Assembly: GCA_002399405.1 (NCBI GenBank)
Contig: DHDP01000009.1
Span: forward strand, 1 to 64,000
DNA length: 64,000 bases
From: Treponema sp. UBA4873
Lineage (GTDB): Bacteria; Spirochaetota; Spirochaetia; Treponematales; Treponemataceae
Direction of reading: 5' to 3'
Below are positions 44,558-52,762 of the stretch, one piece after another (positions within the stretch are counted from its first letter, which is position 1; the number at the start of each line of letters is the position of its first letter). A program made the position numbers and the translations under genes. The notes under the pieces are model-generated. The model ran no database searches, was not told the DNA's origin, and worked only from the letters and a program-made list of their open reading frames with translations.

Positions 44558-45805
44558 ATGCAGATGAACGAAACACAGCTGAATCAGATAAAGTCACAGC
44601 TCAAACGCGTCATGCAGGTACCGGGCGGATTCTACGCGGAAAAATTCGCAGGAATCGACGTAAGCTCAATCAAAACGCAGGCGGATTTTGAAAAACTGCC
44701 GTTCAGTTCGAAGGAAGACCTCCGCGCGGCATATCCGCTCGGACTTGCCGCAGTGCCGGAGGAAAAAATCGTGCGGATTCACTCGTCGTCCGGTACAACG
44801 GGAACGCCGGTTATAATTCCGTACACGCAGAAAGACGTGGACGACTGGGCGACGATGTTCGCGCGCTGCTACACGACTGCCGGCATGACGAACCGCGACC
44901 GCATCCAGATTACGCCGGGCTACGGGCTGTGGACAGCCGGCATCGGCTTCCAGCTGGGCGCGGAAAAAATGGGCGCCATGGCCATTCCTATGGGACCGGG
45001 CAACACCGACAAGCAGATTCAGATGATGATAGACCTGAAGTCGACAGTGCTCGGCGCGACGTCGTCTTACGCGCTTCTTCTCGCGGAAGAAATCGAAAAA
45101 CGAGGACTCCGCGACAGGATATGCCTCAAAAAGGGAATCATCGGTTCCGAGCGCTGGGGCGACAAAATGCGGCAGCGCATAAAAAACGTGTTCAACATCG
45201 AACTGTTCGATATTTACGGCCTTACCGAAGTGTACGGACCGGGAATCGGAATCAACTGTCCCGGCGGCGACGGAATTCATCTCTGGGACGATTTTATTTA
45301 CTGCGAAATCCTCGACCCGGAGACGGGACTTCCCGTTCCCGACGGCGAACTCGGCGAAATATGCCTTACGACGCTCGTCAAGGAAGGCGCACCGCTCTTC
45401 CGGTTCCGTACGCACGATCTTGCGCGCTTCATCCCCGGCCAGTGCCCTCGCTGCAGCCTGAAATATCCGCGGATAAGCGCCATCATGGGACGATCCGACG
45501 ATATGGTCAAAGTAAAGGGATGCATTCTTTTCCCGAGTACTATCGAGGAAGTCATAAAGGACGTTCCCGGTACATCAAGCGAATACCGCGCGGAAATAGA
45601 GCACGCGGACGGACGCGACGAGATGACTATTTTCGTGGAAGTCGAAAACGGGGTGGACCGTGCAGAGGCCGCGATTACGCTCGCGTACCACTTCAAGGAG
45701 CGCACGAACATGACTCCGGTCATAAAAGTAGTAGGCATAGGCGACCTCCCCCGCAGCGAAAAGAAAACAAAAAGGATTATCGACCATCGGTTTGAAAATA
45801 AGTGA
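44558..45805 (+). CDS. paaK: Phenylacetate-CoA ligase
   Basis: 415 residues, an adenylate-forming enzyme of the PaaK type. It has the AMP-site SSSGTTGTPVIIPYT, TPGYGLWTAGIGFQ, GSERWGDKMRQRI, DIYGLTEVYGPGIG and the C-terminal hinge GRSDDMVKVKG, with the final catalytic Lys in RSEKKTKRI. It links aryl acetates to CoA or, after IorAB, may run in reverse to yield ATP from aryl-acetyl-CoA. It is the last gene of the iorA-iorB-paaK operon, with GGAG eight bases before the ATG and a hairpin terminator just after the stop. Confidence 0.95.
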   Translation: MQMNETQLNQIKSQLKRVMQVPGGFYAEKFAGIDVSSIKTQADFEKLPFSSKEDLRAAYPLGLAAVPEEKIVRIHSSSGTTGTPVIIPYTQKDVDDWATMFARCYTTAGMTNRDRIQITPGYGLWTAGIGFQLGAEKMGAMAIPMGPGNTDKQIQMMIDLKSTVLGATSSYALLLAEEIEKRGLRDRICLKKGIIGSERWGDKMRQRIKNVFNIELFDIYGLTEVYGPGIGINCPGGDGIHLWDDFIYCEILDPETGLPVPDGELGEICLTTLVKEGAPLFRFRTHDLARFIPGQCPRCSLKYPRISAIMGRSDDMVKVKGCILFPSTIEEVIKDVPGTSSEYRAEIEHADGRDEMTIFVEVENGVDRAEAAITLAYHFKERTNMTPVIKVVGIGDLPRSEKKTKRIIDHRFENK

Positions 45806-45813
45806 ATAAAATG

Positions 45814-45831
45814 CCGTGCATAAATGCACGG
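45814..45831 (+). terminator. Terminator of iorA-iorB-paaK
   Basis: Perfect 8-bp stem CCGTGCAT / ATGCACGG with a two-base nominal loop, followed by TTTGT, nine bases after the paaK stop codon. Confidence 0.65.
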
Positions 45832-45843
45832 TTTGTACCGCAG

Positions 45844-46004
45844 ACATGTGCCGGTTTATGCCTCACACATGTACATGTTTGCATCCTGCACATGTACATG
45901 TTTATGCCTCACACATGTACATGTTTACACCTCACACATGTACATGTTTATACCCCAAACATGTACATGTGTATGTCTCAAACATGTGCCGGTGCAGGTC
46001 CCGG
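45844..46004. repeat. Seven-unit 23-bp tandem array of 12-bp palindromes
   Basis: ACATGT starts at 45844, 45867, 45890, 45913, 45936, 45959 and 45982, an exact 23-bp period. In the five inner units the core is the perfect palindrome ACATGTACATGT. In the first and last units it is ACATGTGCCGGT, so the array is capped by the same variant at both ends. The linkers are similar but drift (TTTATGCCTCAC, TTTGCATCCTGC, TTTACACCTCAC, GTATGTCTCAA). It lies between the paaK terminator and the promoter of the XRE regulator. All three forward frames happen to stay open through it, which is not evidence of coding. Most likely a multi-site protein-binding element. Confidence 0.9.
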
Positions 46005-46054
46005 ATATATCATACCTCCGTATACGAATAATTTAAAATAATTCACTTTTTTGC

Positions 46055-46083
46055 TTGACTTTTTATACATTATTGTATAATAT
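46055..46083 (+). promoter_or_regulatory. Promoter of the XRE regulator gene
   Basis: TTGACT (46055-46060) with TAATAT 17 bases downstream (46078-46083); a TATAAT two bases earlier (46076-46081) gives a 15-bp spacer. The array ends about 50-60 bases upstream of the -35 box. Confidence 0.65.
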
Positions 46084-46121
46084 ATACCACAGATGAGTTA
46101 ATTCAGCACAGGAGGCTGCAT

Positions 46122-46532
46122 ATGTTGACTGAATTCGGAAAATTTCTCAAAAAGCTGCGGATAGATAAATCCGAAACACTTGCGGTTATGGCCGGAAAAC
46201 TGGGTATATCGGCCGCGTATCTTTCTTCCATAGAGAACGGTACCCGTGATATTCCCGGCACCATGATCAGTACAATTATGCAACAGTATCATCCCGGCGC
46301 AGCTGTTATGCACGATCTGCTGAAAGCCCGATCCGCAACACCCAACAAGATGGTGGAGATAGAGCTTGCATCCCTTCCTCCCGATCCGGTCTATCAGCAG
46401 ACGGCTCTGATGTTCGAGACATATCTGCACTTGCTCGACAGGGACGTCGTCCGGCAGATTTACGATATTATTGAAGCAAATGGTCCGTATAAGAATAAAG
46501 GCGTACCGGGTATTATCGGCGACGACTCATAG
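46122..46532 (+). CDS. XRE-family HTH regulator
   Basis: 136 residues. The N-terminal helix-turn-helix spans about 5-60 (FGKFLKKLRIDKSETLAVMA, then LGISAAYLSSIENGTRDIP). The remainder is helical and probably mediates dimerisation; I do not recognise it. AGGAGG lies six bases before the ATG and a promoter with TTGACT is upstream. It lies directly downstream of the 23-bp palindrome array, so autoregulation through that array is a natural hypothesis. It is followed by a non-coding structured region of about 300 bases and then an HU/DUF4469-type gene. Confidence 0.85.
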   Translation: MLTEFGKFLKKLRIDKSETLAVMAGKLGISAAYLSSIENGTRDIPGTMISTIMQQYHPGAAVMHDLLKARSATPNKMVEIELASLPPDPVYQQTALMFETYLHLLDRDVVRQIYDIIEANGPYKNKGVPGIIGDDS

Positions 46533-46558
46533 AAAAACGTATATACAAGGAGGCGTAT

Positions 46559-46615
46559 ATGAAATGATATTTAACCAAAAAAAGACTTTTTAATCACTGG
46601 CATGACTAAAAAGTC
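46559..46615 (+). other. Minimal ORF pair and hairpin after the XRE gene
   Basis: A strong AAGGAGG (46547-46553) precedes ATG-AAA-TGA at 46559-46567, and its TGA overlaps a second ATG at 46564 (ATGA) encoding MIFNQKKTF and ending with TAA at 46591-46593 inside the left arm of a hairpin. The hairpin stem is GACTTTTTAATCA (46584-46596) / TGACTAAAAAGTC (46603-46615) with one mismatch. It may be an XRE-gene terminator or a leader-peptide attenuator for the downstream gene. Confidence 0.4.
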
Positions 46616-46625
46616 CTTTGCAGTC

Positions 46626-46676
46626 ACGGAACAAGTCCATGTACTATATCTGTATTAATAATACAGCTTGTTCCGT
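46626..46676. other. Nested hairpin in the non-coding gap
   Basis: Outer perfect 10-bp stem ACGGAACAAG (46626-46635) / CTTGTTCCGT (46667-46676) encloses a second perfect 7-bp stem CTGTATT / AATACAG (46650-46666, loop AAT). This could be a small RNA fold, part of the 5' leader of the gene at 46830, or a recombination-like inverted repeat. No known RNA family recognised. Confidence 0.45.
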
Positions 46677-46688
46677 CAGGAGTCAAGG

Positions 46689-46714
46689 CGCAGGGGGCAG
46701 ACGCAGGGGGCAGA
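46689..46714. repeat. Two tandem 13-bp G-rich repeats
   Basis: CGCAGGGGGCAGA occurs twice with no gap. Each copy has a run of five G. It lies in the 300-base non-coding gap between the XRE gene and the HU-like gene, which otherwise holds only the two hairpins. Confidence 0.7.
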
Positions 46715-46829
46715 AAATCCCTCCGTGCAAAATGCAGCAGCGGGAAATACGGCAGTGCTTCCGTATGGAGGACAAACCGCTTTTTCCTGCAGATAAAACT
46801 GTCCTTGAAAAGACAGAAGGAACAAAATC

Positions 46830-47588
46830 ATGTTTGAAAACACAGATGCATCTCACAAACTTTACGTAAAGCTCCATACAAATCCGTTCGACAGGGAATC
46901 ATACATCGGTATGGTACCGCGCAATACACTCAGTATGGATGCGGTGGTCACCGAAATAATGAAAAAAGACCCGGGAATAAGCAAATACGCCGTCTATCAT
47001 TCCGCGGAACTTATTAAGGAAGAAATCATGGCTCAACTTGCAACCGGCTGTGCGGTGAATGTGCTCGATCTGGGGACAATGTACATCGGAGTCGAAGGTA
47101 AAATCACAGGATCGAATCCTTCTCCAACCGACATTCCTGACTTCCTCATAAAATTTACTCCTGCTCCGAAAGTACAGGAATCTATTGCATCGACTGCCGC
47201 CGATGGTATCATGTATTCGGACGAAGAGCCGGTCATCAAAGTGATAACAGGCATGACGGACGGAAAAACGGACGGTACTCTTATTGCTCAGGACTTTGTG
47301 GAACTTACCGGCCGCAAACTCAAAGTAGGCGGTACCGGATGCGGCATATTTTTTGCACCGGCGGCGGCAGACGGCAACGCCGAAACCGATGAGACAAAAT
47401 GGATTGCTGCAGATTTGACGACACTCCGCCAGAACCTGCCGAAGACGCTCCGGTTCAAACTGCCTGCATCGCTCGAAAAAGACGTACCGTACTATATTGC
47501 CGTACGGACACTGATTTCGTCGAGCAGCAGAGAAAAGAAAAATGCATCGACAGGATTCAGCAGAATCACGGTAAAGATAGCAGGATAA
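46830..47588 (+). CDS. HU-like DNA-binding domain protein with DUF4469-type C-terminus
   Basis: 252 residues. Residues 1-125 resemble the HU-like domain of the Bacteroidetes/treponeme type (LYVKLHTNPFDRESYIGMV, ISKYAVYHSAELIKEEIMAQLATGCAVNVLDLGTMYIGVEG). Residues about 130-252 are beta-rich and resemble DUF4469, an Ig-like fold (GTLIAQDFVELTGRKLKVGG, then GIFFAP, LPKTLRFKLPASLEKDVPYYIAVRT). It probably binds DNA or a surface ligand; function is not established. AAGGA precedes the ATG. It stands alone, after a long structured leader and before a strong terminator, and its association with the XRE gene is only by position. Confidence 0.8.
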   Translation: MFENTDASHKLYVKLHTNPFDRESYIGMVPRNTLSMDAVVTEIMKKDPGISKYAVYHSAELIKEEIMAQLATGCAVNVLDLGTMYIGVEGKITGSNPSPTDIPDFLIKFTPAPKVQESIASTAADGIMYSDEEPVIKVITGMTDGKTDGTLIAQDFVELTGRKLKVGGTGCGIFFAPAAADGNAETDETKWIAADLTTLRQNLPKTLRFKLPASLEKDVPYYIAVRTLISSSSREKKNASTGFSRITVKIAG

Positions 47589-47615
47589 GCAGAAAGCGTA
47601 AAATGTACTGATTTT

Positions 47616-47649
47616 CTCCGGACCTGCAGAGGTATCTGCAGATCCGGAG
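47616..47649. terminator. Terminator hairpin
   Basis: 15-bp stem CTCCGGACCTGCAGA / TCTGCAGATCCGGAG with one mismatch and a GGTA loop, between the convergent genes ending at 47588 and 47660. It is followed by CTTTGTCTG on the plus strand. Confidence 0.75.
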
Positions 47650-47659
47650 CTTTGTCTGT

Positions 47660-49015
47660 CTACTCTTTTTTCAGCGCCGCTGTTATCTTTTTTTCATTGA
47701 AAAACGCCAGAATTATTCCGCCCGCAAGGCACAGCACCGCAGAGAGGCCGGCTACCAGTCTGTATCCTTTTCCGGTTCCCGAACCTATCGTCGCAAGAGA
47801 AGTAAAAAGGAGCATGGCGGCGCTCTGCCCGAGTTTGAAGCAGAATGTACGCACTGCAAAAAACATTCCCTGGCGGTTTTCGCCGGTATGTTCCGCATCG
47901 TATTCCGCCACGTCCGCGACAATCGCCTGGGGCAGTATGCCGAATATCGCCATCGGAAGGGACCCCGCAATTACGACGATAATCCCCTGAACAAGCGGCG
48001 GAACAGCAAGCGCGCTGCCCGTTACCGAAGTGAATGCGAACACAACCGTAAACAAAAGAAACGCCAGCATCACCATCTTTTTTTTGCCGAACCGGCGCGC
48101 CGCAAAATTTATCGGAACGTAAAAAGCGAGAGACATCGCAGTCATGCCGATGAACATCGGCGTAAACATGTTTTCGCCGAGCCCCATAAGCGCGGTGATG
48201 AAAAACGGGAGACCTGTCTGGAACATCGTGAGGCCTATCCAGTAGAAAATATCGGAACAGACGAAAATGCGGAAATCTTTGTTTTTAAATGTCGTTTTGA
48301 ACGATTCGAACGCGCTGCTCTGAACGGGCTGTACGTCGACGTACTCTTTTTCTTTAATAAAGAACACGGGAAAGAAAAGACAGACGAGCGCAATACACGC
48401 AAGAACTGCAAACGCAAGCCGTATTGCGGAAATACGCCCGACCGACTGTTCAAAAATTCCCCACAGCGTCGGCGCGGTGTATGCAACTGCTGTTCCCGCT
48501 ATGAATGTAAGGGAAATCGCCGTGGACGCTGCCATACGTTCTTTTTCTGTATGTCCTAATTCCGAATATAATGCGGTATACGGCGTGCAGTATGCGGTGA
48601 TGCACAAGTAATACAGTGAAATCATGACGAAAAGCCACACAGCGTTGGCGGCGCTTTCCTGCCTGAATGGGGCACAGAAGACGAGCACCGTTACAACCGC
48701 AAGAGGAACAGCCGACCATCTGAGAAACGGAATGCGACGGCCTTCCTTTGCCCGGCATTTGTCGGAAAACGATGCGAAAAGCGGATCAGTCACTGCGTCG
48801 AAAATTCTTCCGAACGCAGTAATCAGTCCGATAATCGTAAGTACGCCGAATACGACGCGCCCCTGAGGAATAAGAGGTACCTGCCCGGCCGCGACTGACG
48901 ACGAGTCGGGCTGGTAAAAATACACGAGCCAGCTTCCTATAAGCCCTGAAAGCAGCGCCCAGCCGAACTGTCCGACTGCAAACAGCCACATTCTGCCCTT
49001 TGTTAAAGTTCTCAT
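47660..49015 (-). CDS. MFS transporter, GPH (glycoside-pentoside-hexuronide) symporter type
   Basis: 451 residues with about 12 membrane segments. The GPH-type signature is visible after the second helix (GRIFDAVTDPLFASFSDKCRAKEGRRIPFL, with the D-x-x-x-D-P motif). It probably imports a glycoside or oligosaccharide with a cation; the substrate cannot be told. It is a single gene on the minus strand between the HU-like gene and the flavoprotein reductase, from which it is separated by 54 bases. A hairpin after the stop codon is shared with the convergent HU-like gene. Confidence 0.85.
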   Translation of the reverse strand: MRTLTKGRMWLFAVGQFGWALLSGLIGSWLVYFYQPDSSSVAAGQVPLIPQGRVVFGVLTIIGLITAFGRIFDAVTDPLFASFSDKCRAKEGRRIPFLRWSAVPLAVVTVLVFCAPFRQESAANAVWLFVMISLYYLCITAYCTPYTALYSELGHTEKERMAASTAISLTFIAGTAVAYTAPTLWGIFEQSVGRISAIRLAFAVLACIALVCLFFPVFFIKEKEYVDVQPVQSSAFESFKTTFKNKDFRIFVCSDIFYWIGLTMFQTGLPFFITALMGLGENMFTPMFIGMTAMSLAFYVPINFAARRFGKKKMVMLAFLLFTVVFAFTSVTGSALAVPPLVQGIIVVIAGSLPMAIFGILPQAIVADVAEYDAEHTGENRQGMFFAVRTFCFKLGQSAAMLLFTSLATIGSGTGKGYRLVAGLSAVLCLAGGIILAFFNEKKITAALKKE

Positions 49016-49069
49016 TTCCCCCGGAGCGCTCCGAATACTATTCGTCCGCTGACTAAAACCTTAACAGTC

Positions 49070-51628
49070 CTAGTTGTCCCTGTCGATTGCATTAGCCGCA
49101 GTGCGTCCTGAAACGAAGATTTCTACGATTGCATTGCCGCCGAGACGGTTTCCGCCGTGTATGCCACCGGTAACCTCACCTGCCGCATACAATCCTTTGA
49201 TAATTTTGCCTTTCGAGGTAAGCACATGACGTTCCGTATCGACCGTCAAACCGCCCATCGTATGGTGTGTCGAAGGGGCAAGAAGTCTGATCTTGAGTTT
49301 TACGCCGTCAAGTTTGTAAGAAGCGGCATTGTACGAACCATTGGCATTCCTGCCTGCGCTGCCGATAAGTGCCGTCCAGCCTGTCTTTGGTATGGCAAGC
49401 TTGTCTTCCGTGCCGGTCATCAGCGCGTGGTCGTAATCGATGATCTCCTGTTTAACAACAGCAGGATCGGCCTTGATGCCGAGCTCCGTGAACAGCTCGC
49501 CTAACTGATCGACAGTGCGGGTATACTGTCTCCATTCAACATCCTGATCCCAGAGCGGGGACCCCGGTCTGCCGTACGGATACGGGCCGGGAACGGCCTG
49601 ATCATCATTACTGATTTCCATAATAGTGCCTTTTACACCGTTATGTTCAATGCCGTTTTCAAATTCACCAAGCGACAGAACATCACGTTCTCCGGTTTCG
49701 TTCAGATAGCGTTTGCCTGTTGTCGGATTCAGATAAACGGCATAGTTTCCGCCGCCGAACGCCAGCTGTCCGTTGTCTACCCATGAAATAGGCATAAGCT
49801 GTGTAAACTCGAGACCTGTCGTAGCAGCGCCTGCTTTTTCGCCCATATCAAGACCGTCACCCATGAGAGATGAGCGGTTCGTCGTCTTTGTCTGGTCGGA
49901 AAGAGTTCCTGCCTTCCAGTAATCGTTCGTCTTAACAACCTTTGCGATATTTGCCGCAAATCCGCCGGTGGCAAGTACAACACCTTTCTTCGCGTGTGCT
50001 GTTACCCGGGTACCGTCGTACATAACAGCTTTAACGCCTGTTACTCTGCCTTTTTCAACAATAAGCTCTTCAGCAGAAGTTCTGAGCATAATCCTGTTGG
50101 ATGCAGCAGTCCTGCTGGTTTCAAGAATCGTTCTCCGCGGAGGTACAAAATACGATCCCCACTGTCCGGTTTCATTCTTACCGTCGCCGTCTGCATCGAA
50201 GTTCGCACCGATGTACTGGTTTTCACGGTTCCACAGTGCCCCGACGATTGTCGGCTGTATGTCTTCAACAAATGTTGATCCCTGCGCTTCGAGCCACGGT
50301 TTTAGATCCTGACCGCCCTTGATGAACTGACTTACCAGATCATAGTCACCGTATACCCATTCAGTGAATTCCGCATTCGGACGGAGTCCGCCGTAGTATG
50401 TCTGGAAAATGTGGAGATTGACAGTCGAGAACAGAGTCAGTTCAGACTCCTGTGTACCTGCGGCGAGTTTCGGTTCTGCCCATGCGAGGTATGCTTTGAT
50501 TTCGCCTTTCAGAGCCTGCAGTGTCGGCAGATATTCTGCGTGGACACCGTGTTTTGAAAGTTCATTGATGTCGCCGGCGACAAACCATTTTGCTCCGTCA
50601 GTACCGTCGAACTTCTTTTCGTCCCAGTCAAGGATTGTCTTAAGCACAGTGATGTTGCCGTTTGCTTCCTTAACCTTGTTGTACGTTTTTCCGTCTACCG
50701 GATACACACCTGTAGTTGCATCGGGATTTGCAGGCTCCCACACCAGATACGGCATTACAGACTGGAATTGACCGCCGGAAACAAGCGTGTTGCCGCCGAT
50801 TTCCGCATTTTTCTCGATAATAAGGACAGTGTCCCCATTCTGCGCCGCCTGAGCACCCGCTGCAATGCCTGCACCGCCGCCGCCGACTACGACTACATCA
50901 TACGTTCCTTCAACCGGAGTTCCCGCAGTATGTACGATCCTGTTGGTCTTAAAGCCGTCGAGGTCAGAGGCACCTGCCTTGCGGGCAGCATCAGCCAGTG
51001 CCGTGCGTACGGCATTCGAAGTAAATGTCGCGCCCGATACAGTGTCTATGCCGGAACCGTTCGCAGCTTCAGCGTCCGCAAACATGATGTCATAGGCCGG
51101 TGTGCCGACATGAGGCGTCTCTGTTGAAGAGTTTACTTTAATGTCCGTAATCGCATTGCCGCTGAAAGTAACATCCAGCACAACGGGACCGTTCATGCCG
51201 GTTCCCGTTCCGGAATATGTACCCGCTTTATACGTAACAGGAACATTGACATGAGGAGCTTCCGCGGTAATTTCCGCACCTGCTTTGGAAAGCGCGTCTT
51301 TTACCGCACTGAGTATGCCTTTGGAAGAATCCGTACAGCCTGATATAGTATCAACATCGGCAGACTGGGCTTTTAATACCGCACCGGGCAGATTCTTTAA
51401 TGCAGGATCTGCAAGACCTGCTGTTTCATGCTGTTCAGTAATTTCTACTGATTTAATCTTATCTTTTGTAACAGTTACTGTAACAGTAACATCCCCATTG
51501 TGACCTTTGCCTGTTCCGGTATAGGTTCCTGCTTTGTATTTACCGCCGGAACCGGAACATGCGCCGAGAGAAAGAGCTATGACTGTGCCGAGTATCATTC
51601 CAAGCGCAGCTGCAAATGGTTTCTTCAT
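49070..51628 (-). CDS. Exported flavoprotein reductase with two FMN-binding domains (fumarate-reductase-like)
   Basis: 852 residues. A lipoprotein-type signal (IALSLGAC, Cys24) is followed by two tandem FMN-binding domains with covalent-attachment motifs DTISGCTDSS (Thr99) and DTVSGATFTS (Thr201). A FAD-binding fumarate-reductase/KsdD-like domain begins at about 243 (YDVVVVGGGGAGIAAGAQAA, IEKNAEIGGNT) and ends with GLYAAGEVTGGIHGGNRLGGNA. FMN is normally attached to such motifs by ApbE. The likely role is reduction of a small organic acceptor outside the cytoplasm in anaerobic respiration; the acceptor is unknown. Two FMN domains instead of one are unusual, and the first has Cys in place of the usual Ala. 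Confidence 0.9.
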   Translation of the reverse strand: MKKPFAAALGMILGTVIALSLGACSGSGGKYKAGTYTGTGKGHNGDVTVTVTVTKDKIKSVEITEQHETAGLADPALKNLPGAVLKAQSADVDTISGCTDSSKGILSAVKDALSKAGAEITAEAPHVNVPVTYKAGTYSGTGTGMNGPVVLDVTFSGNAITDIKVNSSTETPHVGTPAYDIMFADAEAANGSGIDTVSGATFTSNAVRTALADAARKAGASDLDGFKTNRIVHTAGTPVEGTYDVVVVGGGGAGIAAGAQAAQNGDTVLIIEKNAEIGGNTLVSGGQFQSVMPYLVWEPANPDATTGVYPVDGKTYNKVKEANGNITVLKTILDWDEKKFDGTDGAKWFVAGDINELSKHGVHAEYLPTLQALKGEIKAYLAWAEPKLAAGTQESELTLFSTVNLHIFQTYYGGLRPNAEFTEWVYGDYDLVSQFIKGGQDLKPWLEAQGSTFVEDIQPTIVGALWNRENQYIGANFDADGDGKNETGQWGSYFVPPRRTILETSRTAASNRIMLRTSAEELIVEKGRVTGVKAVMYDGTRVTAHAKKGVVLATGGFAANIAKVVKTNDYWKAGTLSDQTKTTNRSSLMGDGLDMGEKAGAATTGLEFTQLMPISWVDNGQLAFGGGNYAVYLNPTTGKRYLNETGERDVLSLGEFENGIEHNGVKGTIMEISNDDQAVPGPYPYGRPGSPLWDQDVEWRQYTRTVDQLGELFTELGIKADPAVVKQEIIDYDHALMTGTEDKLAIPKTGWTALIGSAGRNANGSYNAASYKLDGVKLKIRLLAPSTHHTMGGLTVDTERHVLTSKGKIIKGLYAAGEVTGGIHGGNRLGGNAIVEIFVSGRTAANAIDRDN

Positions 51629-51671
51629 ATTTTCTCCTTATTTATAAAAAACAATATCCTTTGTTAAAATT

Positions 51672-52580
51672 TTATTTTTCCCAGAGCTGCTCAGGATAGT
51701 ATCCTTCCGCAATCTTCTTTGCGATTTCGGATTTTACAATCCCGCGGTCCTGCGGATATGTCATTCCGAACCAGCTTTCCGTCGACGTAAAAAACCTGAT
51801 GACGCCTTCGCCTTTCTGAACAATCTCACTCGCCGCAACGGGCAGCAGCGCCTCTGCCTTCTCGCTCCCGGCATTGGCTGCAATGAAGTTTTCCCAGTAT
51901 CTGTTGAACCGGTCAAACGCGGTAAGCCCGAATCCGAACAGATTCATGCTCACCCATTCTTTTCCGGTAAGAATCTTTTTCTGTCCGTCGATCTCGCTTA
52001 TTATTTTATCGCCCTCATAATAAATTTTGAGGTTTTCGACGATAGAGTCGAGGCAGTCGTCTTTTACCGTACAGACACCGCGGGAAACGGAACCGCTCCT
52101 GCTCATCGTATTTCCGAGCACGTAGCCGACCATCGCATGCCCGGTGCTGCCGTCCTTCATGGTCGAAAGGTAGCCGGAAAGAGTCTTTACTGCATCCCGC
52201 CCGTAATAATCGTCGGAGTTTATGACCGCAAAAGGTGCCCTGATTACGTCCTGAGCACAAAGCACCGCATGTACAGTTCCCCACGGTTTCGTGCGTGCGG
52301 ACGACTTTGCAATCTGGTCCTGAGTGAGCAGACTGTCGTGATTCTGAAACACATACTGTGCGTCGAAATTGCGCGCGACCCGGTCAAAAAGGCGTTCACG
52401 GAAATCCTTTTCTATATCTTTGCGGATTATATATACAACATTTCCGAATCCGCTGTTTTTTGCGTCGTATGTCGCATAATCGAGAAGACATTCATCGTGA
52501 AGTCCCACTCCGTCTATCTGCTTTACACCGCCGTAACGGCTTCCCATGCCCGCTGCAAGTACTAAAAGTGTCGGTTTCAT
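51672..52580 (-). CDS. Sugar-phosphate nucleotidyltransferase family protein
   Basis: 302 residues. The N-terminal nucleotide-binding signature LLVLAAGMGSRYGGVKQ and the metal-site segment FAVINSDDYYGRDA are clear. The rest fits the glucose-1-phosphate uridylyl/thymidylyl-transferase superfamily without the standard RmlA or GalU end. It may activate a hexose phosphate for cell-surface glycan; the substrate is unknown. The start at 52580 is supported by AGGGG upstream; the longer frame from 52616 has no ribosome site. The gene lies 43 bases upstream of the flavoprotein gene on the same strand and may be co-transcribed. Confidence 0.85.
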   Translation of the reverse strand: MKPTLLVLAAGMGSRYGGVKQIDGVGLHDECLLDYATYDAKNSGFGNVVYIIRKDIEKDFRERLFDRVARNFDAQYVFQNHDSLLTQDQIAKSSARTKPWGTVHAVLCAQDVIRAPFAVINSDDYYGRDAVKTLSGYLSTMKDGSTGHAMVGYVLGNTMSRSGSVSRGVCTVKDDCLDSIVENLKIYYEGDKIISEIDGQKKILTGKEWVSMNLFGFGLTAFDRFNRYWENFIAANAGSEKAEALLPVAASEIVQKGEGVIRFFTSTESWFGMTYPQDRGIVKSEIAKKIAEGYYPEQLWEK

Positions 52581-52700
52581 ATATAACCCCTGAAAATCAA
52601 ATTTTATCAAGAACAAGCGTATCCAACCATACCATAGAACGCGTATCAGTTCAACTATATAAACCGAAGCATGTTATTTATGATTTCAGCGCTGAAAAAA

Positions 52701-52737
52701 GGGCTGTCCTGAAAAGTTTTCACTTACAGGACAGCCC
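52701..52737 (-). terminator. Rho-independent terminator of the 53425 gene
   Basis: 11-bp perfect stem GGGCTGTCCTG / CAGGACAGCCC with a 15-base loop. On the minus strand it is followed by a run of T (complement of 52694-52700). Confidence 0.85.
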
Positions 52738-52762
52738 CGTCAAAACAGCTTATGAATGCAAA

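Noticed and set aside
45844..46004. Possible CRISPR array
   Set aside because: The units are contiguous 23-bp near-copies with short drifting linkers, not repeats with unique 30-40 base spacers, and no cas genes are present.
45802..46041. Open reading frames in all three forward frames through the 23-bp array, giving Cys/His/Met-rich repeat peptides
   Set aside because: The repeat simply lacks stop codons. The frames have no ribosome sites, and the 23-bp period (not a multiple of three) would make all three frames equivalent.
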